A stretch of DNA of 54,558 nt from an uncultured Gemmiger sp. Its GTDB lineage: Bacteria; Bacillota; Clostridia; Oscillospirales; Ruminococcaceae. Under the pieces are notes generated by a model that ran no database searches, was not told the origin of the DNA, and saw nothing but the letters and a program-made list of their open reading frames with translations. The translations under genes and the position numbers were made by a program. Positions 33,084 through 40,603 of this stretch are shown in pieces (the first letter of the stretch is position 1; every line of letters begins with the position of its first letter). The stretch spans positions 1 through 54,558 of the forward strand of contig CALXIA010000011.1 of assembly GCA_944388245.1 (NCBI GenBank). Direction: 5' to 3'.

Positions 33084-33449
33084 TTACTCGCTGATATGCT
33101 CGATCAGTTCCAGCATCTCGCTGGTGGCCTTGTCGATCTCCTCGCTCATGGCGTAGGAGGTGGAGTTGTAAAAGCGGATATCCCGCGTCAGCTTTTCCAG
33201 CTGGGCGACCCCCTCCTGCACGGCCCGGTACCGGCGGGCAAAGCCCACCTTCTCCTCCAGTTCCAGCAGGATGCTCTCGCCCCGCTTGATGGAGTCCCGC
33301 ACCCCCTGCCGGGTGATGCCGAAGTTGTCCGCGATCTCCGCCAGGGAGAGATCGTCGTTGTAATACTGCTCCATCACGTCGCGCTGCTTTTCGGTCAGGA
33401 CCTCGCCGTAAAAATCCAGCAGGTAGGAAATCTCCAGATTCTTGGCCAC
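33084..33449 (-). CDS. ylxM: YlxM/p13-family DNA-binding protein
   Basis: YlxM proteins are sigma-70 region 4-like helix-turn-helix proteins found next to ffh and reported to tune SRP function. The 121-residue protein starts (GTG) AKNLEISYLLDFYGEVLTEKQRDVMEQYYNDDLSLAEIADNFGITRQGVRDSIKRGE, with the HTH at about 35-62, followed by a helical C-terminus. A GGAGGGAGGGG site precedes the GTG. A consensus promoter lies upstream and drives ylxM-ffh and probably rpsP-khpA. Confidence 0.93.
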   Translation of the reverse strand: MAKNLEISYLLDFYGEVLTEKQRDVMEQYYNDDLSLAEIADNFGITRQGVRDSIKRGESILLELEEKVGFARRYRAVQEGVAQLEKLTRDIRFYNSTSYAMSEEIDKATSEMLELIEHISE

Positions 33450-33500
33450 GGCTGCCCCTCCCTCCGCATTTCTGTAAAGTTCTTTGCTTTACAGTTGCAG

Positions 33501-33529
33501 ATTATACCAGACCGGCCGGACGCTGTCAA
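33501..33529 (-). promoter_or_regulatory. Consensus SigA promoter of ylxM-ffh
   Basis: Minus strand -35 TTGACA (33524-33529), 17-base spacer, -10 TATAAT (33501-33506): a perfect match to the SigA consensus and the strongest promoter seen in the window. Confidence 0.9.
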
Positions 33530-33591
33530 GGGGCGCGGCGCAATTCTTTTCGCTTTTTTGCGCTTTGTCGCCCGCCCAGGGCCGCAAGCGC

Positions 33592-33620
33592 TTGACGGCG
33601 GCCGGCCGATGGAATAAGAT
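33592..33620 (+). promoter_or_regulatory. Promoter of the PLP enzyme pair
   Basis: -35 TTGACG (33592-33597), 17-base spacer, -10 TAAGAT (33615-33620). A TATAAT also occurs at 33623-33628 but without a -35 at the right distance. Confidence 0.6.
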
Positions 33621-33659
33621 ACTATAATAAAGGGACAAAATCCGGAAGGAGGCGCCCGC

Positions 33660-34556
33660 ATGGAGGTGCTGAACAGCTACTACCCGGTTCTCTATCGCTG
33701 CCCGGTCATCCGGCTGGGCGGATACGCCGCCCAGCATAGCCTGAACGGCGAGGTGCTGGCCTATCTGGATTTTGGGGGCGCCACCGGCAGCGCCAAGGAC
33801 GGGCTGGCCGAGAGCATGCTGGCGCTGGCCGCCGAGCGGGGCGATCTGGCCCCGGGGCAGATGGTGGTGGAGGCCAGCAGCGGCACCTTCGGCGCGGCGC
33901 TGGCGCTGGCCTGCCGGGTCAGCGGACACCCGATCACCCTGATCGTGTCCCGCACGCTGGACGCGCAGCGGATGAGTTATCTGCGCGGGCTGGGCGCCAA
34001 ACTGCTCTATTCCTCCCCGCTGGATGGCCGGCGGGGCATGGAGCAGCTGGCCCGCCAGACCGCCGAGAGCTGCGGCGGCTATTACATGGACTACTTTGCC
34101 AACGACGACAACCCGGAACATCACCGGCGGGTGACCGGCCCGGCGATCCTGAAGGCCACCGGCGGCCAGATCGACGCGGTGGTGGCCGGGGTGGGCAGCG
34201 GCGGCACGGTGACCGGCGTGGGCGAGCACATTCGGGCCTGGCACGACCACATCAAGATCGTGGCGGTGGAGCCCTACGAGAGCCAGGCCATTGGCGGAGG
34301 ATTTGTGGGCAAGCACGGCATCCCCGGGCTGGGAGCGGGATTTGTGCCCGCCAACTACAACCCCTATGTGGTGGATCTGGTCATGGCTGTGACCAGCGGG
34401 GACGCCCAGCGCGCCGCCCGGGAGGTGCTGCTGAGCGACGGCATTCCCGCCTGTCCCAGTGCGGGAGCGGCGCTCTTCGCGGCCCGGCAGCTGATCGAAA
34501 AAGGCAAGGCCCGCCGTCCGCTGTGTATATTCAGCGGGCGCGTGACCTATGACTGA
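33660..34556 (+). CDS. Cysteine synthase-like PLP enzyme
   Basis: The 298-residue protein belongs to fold-type II PLP enzymes related to cysteine synthase and cystathionine beta-synthase. The Schiff-base Lys is K46 in GGATGSAKDGLA. The phosphate-binding loop is GVGSGGTVTG and the C-terminal Ser block is CPSAGAALFAA. The substrate loop, usually TSGNTG, reads ASSGTFG here, so the Asn that contacts the substrate carboxylate is absent. The substrate may therefore differ from O-acetylserine. A GGAAGGAGG site precedes the ATG. It is followed 30 bases on by an aminotransferase gene, probably in one operon. Confidence 0.82.
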   Translation: MEVLNSYYPVLYRCPVIRLGGYAAQHSLNGEVLAYLDFGGATGSAKDGLAESMLALAAERGDLAPGQMVVEASSGTFGAALALACRVSGHPITLIVSRTLDAQRMSYLRGLGAKLLYSSPLDGRRGMEQLARQTAESCGGYYMDYFANDDNPEHHRRVTGPAILKATGGQIDAVVAGVGSGGTVTGVGEHIRAWHDHIKIVAVEPYESQAIGGGFVGKHGIPGLGAGFVPANYNPYVVDLVMAVTSGDAQRAAREVLLSDGIPACPSAGAALFAARQLIEKGKARRPLCIFSGRVTYD

Positions 34557-34586
34557 TATTACTTTTGAGGGAGAGGGAATCCAACC

Positions 34587-35771
34587 ATGATACCGGAGCA
34601 TTACCGGCAGATGCTGGGGCAGAAATCGGTCATTCGGGAGATTTTTGCCTACGGCATGGAGCGGGCCAAGGTGATCGGCCCGGAAAACGTATTCGACTAC
34701 AGTTTAGGCAATCCGTCGGTACCGCCACCGAAGGAATTCACCCAGGCCATGCTGGACCTGCTGCAGAACAGCGATCCGCTGACCCTGCACGGCTACAGCC
34801 CCAGCCTGGGCATCGAGAGCGTGCGGCAGGCCATTGCCGATTCGCTGCACCGGCGGTTCGGCATCGCCTATGAGGCCAAGCACATCTTCCCCACCACCGG
34901 CGCGGCGGGGGCCGTGGCCCACGCGCTGCGGGCGGTGTGCCGGCCCGGTGACCGGGTGCTGGGCTTTGCGCCCTTCTTTTCCGAATACCGGCCCTATGTG
35001 GAGGGCGCCGGGCTGCGGCTGGATGTAGTGCCGCCCCATGTGGAGGATTTTCAGATCCAGTTTGACGAACTGGAAAAGCGGCTGGCCCCGGATGTGGCGG
35101 CGCTGCTCATCAACACCCCCAACAACCCCAGCGGCGTGGTGTACACCGAGGCGACCCTGCGCCGTCTGGCCGCCCTGCTGGAGGAAAAGCAGAAGGAATG
35201 GGGCCAGCCCATCTACCTGATCAGCGACGAGCCCTACCGGGAGATCGTGTTTGGCGACGGGCCGGCCCCCTACCCGGCGGCCATCTATCCCAACACCCTG
35301 ACCTGCTATTCCTTCAGCAAGTCGCTGAGCCTGCCCGGCGAGCGGATCGGCTATGTGGCGGCCGGACCGGACTGCGCCGAGGCGGCGACTATTATTGATA
35401 TCTGCGGGCAGATCTCCCGGGGCACCGGCCACAACTGCCCACCCTCCATCATCCAGCTGGCGGTGGCCCGCTGCCTGGATGTGACCAGCGACCTGAGCGT
35501 TTACCGCACCAACCGGGACATCCTGTACAAGGAACTGATCGATCTGGGCTTTACCTGCGTGGAACCGGGCGGCACCTTCTACATCTTCCCGAAAGCGCTG
35601 GAGGCGGATGCGACGGCCTTCTGCAAAAAGGCGATGCAATACGATCTGCTGCTGGTGCCGGGCGACGGCTTTGGCTGCCCGGGGTATTTCCGGATGGCCT
35701 ATTGTATCGACACCGACAAGGTGGTGCGCAGCCTGCCCGCGCTGCGCAAACTGGCGGCGGACTATCGCTGA
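34587..35771 (+). CDS. Class I/II aminotransferase (PLP)
   Basis: The 394-residue protein is a fold-type I aminotransferase of the AspB/AspC group. It has the substrate-side GNP (41-43), the NTPNNPSG block (N180), SDEPYREI (D214 and Y217), the Schiff-base Lys K245 in YSFSKSLSLPGERIG with R253, and near the C-terminus the FRMAY substrate-carboxylate Arg. The amino acid it uses cannot be read from the sequence. A GAGGGAGAGGG site precedes the ATG. It follows the cysteine synthase-like gene in the same direction and is closed by a strong terminator. Confidence 0.9.
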   Translation: MIPEHYRQMLGQKSVIREIFAYGMERAKVIGPENVFDYSLGNPSVPPPKEFTQAMLDLLQNSDPLTLHGYSPSLGIESVRQAIADSLHRRFGIAYEAKHIFPTTGAAGAVAHALRAVCRPGDRVLGFAPFFSEYRPYVEGAGLRLDVVPPHVEDFQIQFDELEKRLAPDVAALLINTPNNPSGVVYTEATLRRLAALLEEKQKEWGQPIYLISDEPYREIVFGDGPAPYPAAIYPNTLTCYSFSKSLSLPGERIGYVAAGPDCAEAATIIDICGQISRGTGHNCPPSIIQLAVARCLDVTSDLSVYRTNRDILYKELIDLGFTCVEPGGTFYIFPKALEADATAFCKKAMQYDLLLVPGDGFGCPGYFRMAYCIDTDKVVRSLPALRKLAADYR

Positions 35772-35786
35772 CCCATCTCGACAGAC

Positions 35787-35829
35787 AAAACCCGGCGCGC
35801 TGCCCGCGGGCAGCGCGCCGGGTTATTTT
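35787..35829. terminator. 36-bp perfect palindromic terminator
   Basis: AACCCGGCGCGCTGCCCG and its exact inverse (35789-35824) with an A run on the left and TTATTTTG on the right. It serves the convergent aminotransferase and phosphoglucomutase genes. Confidence 0.88.
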
Positions 35830-35840
35830 GCATGGGGCAA

Positions 35841-37553
35841 TCAGCTGAGCAGGGGCTTGAGGGCCGCGGCCAGGGCGTCCTTCTGGGCCTGCGCCTCGGC
35901 CAGGTCCTTGCCCAGGGTGGTGAAGTAGGTCTTGATCTTGGGCTCGGTGCCGCTGGGGCGGACCACCACCGAAGCGCCGCCTTCCAGCGCATAGATCAGC
36001 ACGTTGGCGGCGGGCAGGTCGATGGGCTCGGTCTTGCCGGTGACAAAATCGGTCCTGGTGCGGGCCTGGTAGTCCGACACCGACACCACCTTGCAGCCGG
36101 CAAACGCGGTGGGCGGATTCTGGCGCAGATGCTGCATGATACCCGCCATCTTGTCCATGCCGGACAGGCCCGGGAACTCAAAGCTGTCCACCTTGTTCAG
36201 GTAGCGGCCGTACTGGGCGTAGATGCGCTCCAGTTCCTCCTTGATGGAGGAGCCGATGCTGCGGTAGTAGGCGGCCATCTCGCAGATCAGCATGCTGCCC
36301 ACGATGGCGTCCTTATCCCGCACATAGCTGCCCGCCAGGTAACCGTAGCTCTCCTCAAAGCCGAAGATGAACCGCTCCACCTGGCCCGCGGCCTCCAGCC
36401 GGGCGATCTGGTCCCCGATCCACTTGAAGCCGGTGAGAACGTTGCGGCACTCCACCCCATAATGGGCAGCCACCACGTCCGCCAGCGGGGTGGACACGAT
36501 GCTCTTGACCATGACCGGGTCCTTGGGCATGGTGCCCTTCTCGATGCGGGCGGCGCAGATGTAGTCCAGCAGCAGCACGCCCACCTCATTGCCGCTGAGC
36601 AGCTCATAGCTGCCGTCCTTGCAGCGCACGGCGATGCCCACCCGGTCCGCGTCCGGATCGGTGGCCAGCATCAGGTCGGCGCCGTTCTTTTCCGCCAGTT
36701 CCAGCCCCAGCCGCAGCGCCTCGAAGATCTCCGGGTTGGGATAGGGGCAGGTGGGGAAGTTGCCGTCCGGCTCCTTCTGTTCGGGCACGATGGTAACGTC
36801 GGTGATGCCGATGTCCCGCAGCACCCGGGTGACCGGGACCAGGCCGCTGCCGTTCAGCGGGCTGTACACCAGCTTGAGCCCGGCGGTGGCGCACAGGCCC
36901 GGGCGCACGCTGCAGGCCTTGATGGCGTCGTACAGTGCCTCGTAGCAGGCGTCCTCCACGTACTGGATCAGGCCGGCGGCCATCCCCTCCTCAAAGGGCA
37001 TGGTCTTGGCGCCGGTGAGCACATCGGTCTTCTGGATCTCGGCATAGACCACATCGGCGGCCTCGTCGGTCATCTGGCAGCCGTCCGGCCCGTAGGCCTT
37101 GTACCCGTTGTACTTGGCCGGGTTGTGGCTGGCGGTGACCATGATGCCCGCGTTGCAATGGTAATACCGGGTGGCAAAACTCAATGCCGGAACCGGCATC
37201 AGTGCCTTATAGATGCGCACCTTGACCCCGTTGGCAGCCAGCACTTCGGCGGCGGCTTTGGCAAACACATCGCTCTTGATACGGCTGTCGTAGCTGATGG
37301 CCACCGTCTGGGTGCCGCCCTGGGTCTTGACCCAGTTGGCCAGCCCCTGGGTGGCCTGCCGCACCACATACACATTCATCCGATTGGTGCCCGCGCCGAT
37401 GACCCCCCGCAGACCGGCGGTGCCAAACTTGAGCGCCACGGCAAACCGGTCCTGAATGGCCTCCTCGTCCCCGCGGATGGATTCCAGTTCGGGTTTCAGG
37501 TCGGCGTCGTCCAGCTTTGCAGCAAGCCAGCGTTCATACTCTTGCTGATACAT
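35841..37553 (-). CDS. pgcA: Phosphoglucomutase/phosphomannomutase (PgcA-like)
   Basis: This alpha-D-phosphohexomutase interconverts hexose 1- and 6-phosphates and feeds UDP-glucose and glycogen or wall sugar synthesis. The 570-residue protein has FGTAGLRG (43-50), the phospho-Ser loop VTASHNPAKYNGYK (S142), the metal-binding DPDADRVG (around residue 300), the sugar loop FGFEESYGYLAG and the C-terminal RPSGTEPKIK phosphate-binding loop. The length fits the longer PgcA type. The start at 37553 follows AAAGAGGG; a codon ten residues upstream (37583) lies in the promoter region. It is divergent from comM. Confidence 0.94.
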   Translation of the reverse strand: MYQQEYERWLAAKLDDADLKPELESIRGDEEAIQDRFAVALKFGTAGLRGVIGAGTNRMNVYVVRQATQGLANWVKTQGGTQTVAISYDSRIKSDVFAKAAAEVLAANGVKVRIYKALMPVPALSFATRYYHCNAGIMVTASHNPAKYNGYKAYGPDGCQMTDEAADVVYAEIQKTDVLTGAKTMPFEEGMAAGLIQYVEDACYEALYDAIKACSVRPGLCATAGLKLVYSPLNGSGLVPVTRVLRDIGITDVTIVPEQKEPDGNFPTCPYPNPEIFEALRLGLELAEKNGADLMLATDPDADRVGIAVRCKDGSYELLSGNEVGVLLLDYICAARIEKGTMPKDPVMVKSIVSTPLADVVAAHYGVECRNVLTGFKWIGDQIARLEAAGQVERFIFGFEESYGYLAGSYVRDKDAIVGSMLICEMAAYYRSIGSSIKEELERIYAQYGRYLNKVDSFEFPGLSGMDKMAGIMQHLRQNPPTAFAGCKVVSVSDYQARTRTDFVTGKTEPIDLPAANVLIYALEGGASVVVRPSGTEPKIKTYFTTLGKDLAEAQAQKDALAAALKPLLS

Positions 37554-37607
37554 GGCAATTACCCTCTTTCTGTGCCTGTACAAGGCAAAATGGGATCTCT
37601 AATCTCC

Positions 37608-37636
37608 ATTTTATAGACAGGTGGCAGGATTGTCAA
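37608..37636 (-). promoter_or_regulatory. Promoter of pgcA
   Basis: Minus strand -35 TTGACA (37631-37636), 17-base spacer, -10 TAAAAT (37608-37613). Confidence 0.75.
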
Positions 37637-37643
37637 TTCGCAC

Positions 37644-37685
37644 TTGTGGATTTCGCCGGGCCGGTCTATACTTAATTTAGTATAG
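37644..37685 (+). promoter_or_regulatory. Promoter of comM with inverted repeat at the -10
   Basis: -35 TTGTGG (37644-37649), 17-base spacer, -10 TATACT (37667-37672). An inverted repeat CTATACT-6-AGTATAG (37666-37685) covers the -10 and start region and could be an operator. The divergent pgcA -35 lies only 7 bases from this -35. Confidence 0.6.
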
Positions 37686-37703
37686 AAATCGGGAGGAACG
37701 GCC

Positions 37704-39233
37704 ATGTTTGCCAGGGTAAACAGTTTCGGGATCCACGGGCTGGAGGGCTTTCTTGTAACAGCGGAAGCCGATCTGAGCGGCGGGCTGCCGCAGTTTGCCA
37801 TTGTGGGCCTGCCGGACAGCGCGGTAAAAGAGGCCGCCGACCGGGTACGCAGCGCCAGCAAGAATCTGGGGTTTGGCTGGCCGGCCGGGCGGATCACGGT
37901 AAATCTGGCCCCCGCCCATCGCAAAAAAGCCGGGCCGGTGTATGACCTGCCCATCCTGCTGGGCATCCTGTGCGCGGCGGGGCAGCTGCCGCCCCCGCCG
38001 CCGGACTGCGCCTTTGTGGGCGAACTGGCGCTGGATGGGGCGGTGCGGCCGGTGAACGGGGTCCTGCCCATGGCGCTGCACGCGGCGGCGTGCGGTATTA
38101 AGCAGCTGTTCGTGCCCGCGGCCAACGCCCGGGAGGCCGCGGTGGCCGAAGGGCTGGCGGTATATGGGGTGGACAGCGCCCGGCAGGTGGCGGAGCATCT
38201 GCGGGGCAGCGCGCCGCTTTCGCCGGTGGAGCCCTGCCGCTATGAGGGCGACGCCGCCGGTGACATTCCCGATTTTGCCGACGTGCACGGCCAGGCGGAG
38301 GCCCGCCGGGCCATGGAGGTGGCGGCGGCGGGCGGCCACAATATCCTGCTGATCGGCCCGCCGGGCACCGGCAAGAGCATGCTGGCCAAGCGTCTGCCGG
38401 GCATCCTGCCCCCCATGACCCGGGAGGAAGCGGTGGAGGTGACCCAGATCTACTCGGTGGCGGGGCTTCTGCCGGCCGGCAGCGGGCTCATGACCCGGCG
38501 GCCCTTCCGCAGCCCGCACCACAGCGTAAGCGCCACCGCTCTGGCGGGCGGCGGGTCCAATCCCCGGCCCGGCGAGGTGAGCCTGGCCCACGACGGGGTG
38601 CTGTTTCTGGACGAGCTGCCGGAATTCAGCCGGGACGCGCTGGAGATCCTGCGTCAGCCGGTGGAGGACGGGCAGGTGACGGTGAGCCGGGTGGCGGGCA
38701 GCGCCACCTATCCCAGCCGGTTTTTGCTGGCCGCCGCCATGAATCCCTGCCGGTGCGGCTACTTCGGCCACCCCACCCGGGCCTGTACCTGTCCGCCCAG
38801 CGCCATCGACCGGTATCGCCAGAAGATCAGCGGGCCGCTGCTGGACCGGATCGACCTGCACGTGGAGGTGGCCCCGGTGGACTATGAGGACCTGGCCGAC
38901 ACCGCCGGCGGCGAGAGCAGCGCCGCCATCCTGGACCGGGTGCTGGCAGCCCGCCAGATCCAGACTGCCCGGTACGCGGGCACCGGGGTGCGCTGCAATG
39001 CCCAGCTGCCCCCTGCCCTGCTGCGGCGGTTCTGCGTGACTACCCCCGCCGCCGCGGCCCTGCTGCGGGAGGCTTTCCGGGCCATGGGGCTCAGCGCCCG
39101 GGCCTACGACCGAATTTTGAAGGTGGCCCGCACTATCGCGGATCTGGCCGGCGCGGACCGGATCGGTGAAGAGCATCTGGCCGAAGCGCTGCAATACCGC
39201 AGCCTGGACCGCAAATACTGGTATTCCAACTGA
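37704..39233 (+). CDS. comM: YifB/ComM family Mg-chelatase-like AAA+ ATPase
   Basis: ComM is a hexameric helicase that helps branch migration during natural transformation in Gram-negatives; YifB homologues are widespread and less understood in Firmicutes. The 509-residue protein has an N-terminal LonC-like domain (FARVNSFGIHGLEGFLVTAEADLSGGLPQFAIVGLPD, about 1-170), Walker A GPPGTGKS (218-225), Walker B LFLDELPEF, the RPFRSPHHSVSATALAGGG block, and the ATMNPC-type AAAMNPCRCGYFGHPTRACTCP Cys-rich segment, ending in a Mg-chelatase C-terminal domain. The length and order are normal. A GGGAGGAA site precedes the ATG and a terminator follows. Confidence 0.94.
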   Translation: MFARVNSFGIHGLEGFLVTAEADLSGGLPQFAIVGLPDSAVKEAADRVRSASKNLGFGWPAGRITVNLAPAHRKKAGPVYDLPILLGILCAAGQLPPPPPDCAFVGELALDGAVRPVNGVLPMALHAAACGIKQLFVPAANAREAAVAEGLAVYGVDSARQVAEHLRGSAPLSPVEPCRYEGDAAGDIPDFADVHGQAEARRAMEVAAAGGHNILLIGPPGTGKSMLAKRLPGILPPMTREEAVEVTQIYSVAGLLPAGSGLMTRRPFRSPHHSVSATALAGGGSNPRPGEVSLAHDGVLFLDELPEFSRDALEILRQPVEDGQVTVSRVAGSATYPSRFLLAAAMNPCRCGYFGHPTRACTCPPSAIDRYRQKISGPLLDRIDLHVEVAPVDYEDLADTAGGESSAAILDRVLAARQIQTARYAGTGVRCNAQLPPALLRRFCVTTPAAAALLREAFRAMGLSARAYDRILKVARTIADLAGADRIGEEHLAEALQYRSLDRKYWYSN

Positions 39234-39237
39234 TCTT

Positions 39238-39266
39238 CCCGGTGGGCGATGCCCGCCGGGTTTTTG
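39238..39266 (+). terminator. Intrinsic terminator of comM
   Basis: 10-bp stem CCCGGTGGGC/GCCCGCCGGG (39238-39260, one G-U pair) followed by TTTTTGTTTG. Confidence 0.88.
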
Positions 39267-39270
39267 TTTG

Positions 39271-39334
39271 TCGAAAATAATTTATTGTTTTTCGATAAAT
39301 TTATATTGATTTTCAATTCATCCTATGGTATAGT
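39271..39334 (+). promoter_or_regulatory. Promoter and probable operator of the DUF2975/XRE operon
   Basis: -35 TTGATT (39306-39311), 17-base spacer, -10 TATAGT (39329-39334). Just upstream lies an imperfect inverted repeat, TCGAAAATAA (39271-39280) and TTGTTTTTCGA (39285-39295), and a related half (TTGATTTTCAA, 39306-39316) covers the -35. The AT-rich block stands out in a GC-rich genome. It is the likely binding site of the XRE protein encoded two genes on. Confidence 0.6.
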
Positions 39335-39371
39335 AGCGTCAGAGGATATCCCGACAAGGAGGAGCGGAAGT

Positions 39372-39833
39372 ATGAGACTTTCCAATGAGCAAAGCATCCG
39401 GCTGTCCAAGGTATGTGTATGGCTGTTCATGATCCTGCTGGCGGCGCTGGACCTGGGCTGCTACTGGGCGGTGGACTGGTTCATCGGCACCCGGCCGGTG
39501 CTGCTGGGCTTTGGCCTGCGGGAAGGGCTGCTGATGATGAGCACCATCTATCTGGGCAGCGCGCCCGCCTGGGTGCTGCTGATCAATCTGCATCGGCTGC
39601 TGGGGGCGCTGGCCGCCGGGCAGGTATTCGTGCCCGCCAATGTAGCCCGCCTGCGGCGGGTGAGCTGGTGCTGCACAGCGGCCTGCCTGCTCTGCCTGAT
39701 CAGCGCTTTCTACTATCTGCCCTGGCTGCTGGTGGCCGTGGCGGCAGGCTTTATGGCGCTGATCGTGCGGATCGTGAAAAACTGTTTTGCCCAGGCCGCC
39801 GCCATGAAGGACGAACTGGATTTTACCATTTGA
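39372..39833 (+). CDS. DUF2975 membrane protein
   Basis: The 153-residue protein has about four membrane helices (near 15-35, 42-70, 95-120 and 122-140) and few polar residues. Such proteins are called DUF2975 and almost always precede a small Cro/CI-type regulator, as here (19-base gap). The biochemical role is unknown; the pair is thought of as a membrane-sensor and regulator module by context only. The start at 39372 has an AAGGAGGAG site; the open frame further upstream crosses the promoter and is not used. Confidence 0.82.
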   Translation: MRLSNEQSIRLSKVCVWLFMILLAALDLGCYWAVDWFIGTRPVLLGFGLREGLLMMSTIYLGSAPAWVLLINLHRLLGALAAGQVFVPANVARLRRVSWCCTAACLLCLISAFYYLPWLLVAVAAGFMALIVRIVKNCFAQAAAMKDELDFTI

Positions 39834-39852
39834 CGCCGGGAGGGAGAAGCGT

Positions 39853-40074
39853 ATGTCCATCCGAATCAATCTGGATGTGATGATGGCCCGCCGCCATATC
39901 GCCGCCGGCGAGTTGGCCGAGCGGATCGGGATCACCCCGGCCAATCTGTCCATCCTGAAAAACAACAAGGCCAAGGCGGTACGTTTTTCCACCCTGGCCG
40001 CCCTGTGCCGGGAACTGGGCTGCCAACCCGGCGATCTTCTGGAATACCGGCCGGATGAGGAGGAAACGCCATGA
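39853..40074 (+). CDS. Cro/CI (XRE, YozG-like) transcriptional regulator
   Basis: The 73-residue protein is one helix-turn-helix domain: MARRHIAAGELAERIGITPANLSILKNNKAKAVRFSTLAALCRELGC, with the recognition helix near residues 30-42 and a short acidic tail ending DEEETP. Small regulators of this kind follow DUF2975 genes. A GGGAGGGAGAAG site precedes the ATG. The stop codon overlaps the next ATG (ATGA). It probably acts on the inverted repeats in front of the DUF2975 gene. Confidence 0.92.
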   Translation: MSIRINLDVMMARRHIAAGELAERIGITPANLSILKNNKAKAVRFSTLAALCRELGCQPGDLLEYRPDEEETP

Positions 40075-40589
40075 AACGAGCCTTTGTTGTATCCTTTCTT
40101 CTCTGTCTCGCGCTGGCGCTGGCAGGCTGCGCCCGTTCCCCGGAGCAGCGGGCAGCCGAGGCCCTGGGTCTGGACCTGTCCGCCGGGACCGTCGCGGTGG
40201 ATACCGATACCCATGGGGGGTTCCACGGAGACGGGGCCGCTTGCTTGAAGCTGACCTTTCCGGACAGCGCCCTGGCCGACCTTCTCGCGGCCGACCCGGC
40301 CTGGAAACCGCTGCCCCTCTCCGACGTGGCCACCGCGCTGGTCTACGGCCGAACGCTGGAACAGGACGGGGTCAGCATGAGTTGGGGCCCCTATCTGACC
40401 AAGGAGGACGGCCAGCCGCTGGTGGATCCGGCGGTGGAGAACGGCTGGTACCGGCTGATCGACCGCCACGCCGACGCCGCCGACCCGGCGGACGAGAGCG
40501 CCATCCTGGGGCGCGGGTCGCTGAACTTTACCCTGGCGCTCTATGACGCCGACCGGAACGAACTGTACTATCTGACCCTGGACACCTGA
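40071..40589 (+). CDS. Small lipoprotein of unknown function
   Basis: The 172-residue protein has a signal peptide with a lipobox, LALAGC (Cys20), so it should be processed by signal peptidase II and held on the outer face of the membrane. The rest is soluble, acidic, with Trp-rich segments (DPAWKPLPL, MSWGPYL, NGWYRLID) and the end DADRNELYYLTLDT. I recognise no domain. It overlaps the XRE gene by four bases and is followed 14 bases on by the DUF4173 gene, so it belongs to this operon. Confidence 0.8.
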   Translation: MKRAFVVSFLLCLALALAGCARSPEQRAAEALGLDLSAGTVAVDTDTHGGFHGDGAACLKLTFPDSALADLLAADPAWKPLPLSDVATALVYGRTLEQDGVSMSWGPYLTKEDGQPLVDPAVENGWYRLIDRHADAADPADESAILGRGSLNFTLALYDADRNELYYLTLDT

Positions 40590-40603
40590 TAAGGAGAATC
40601 ATC

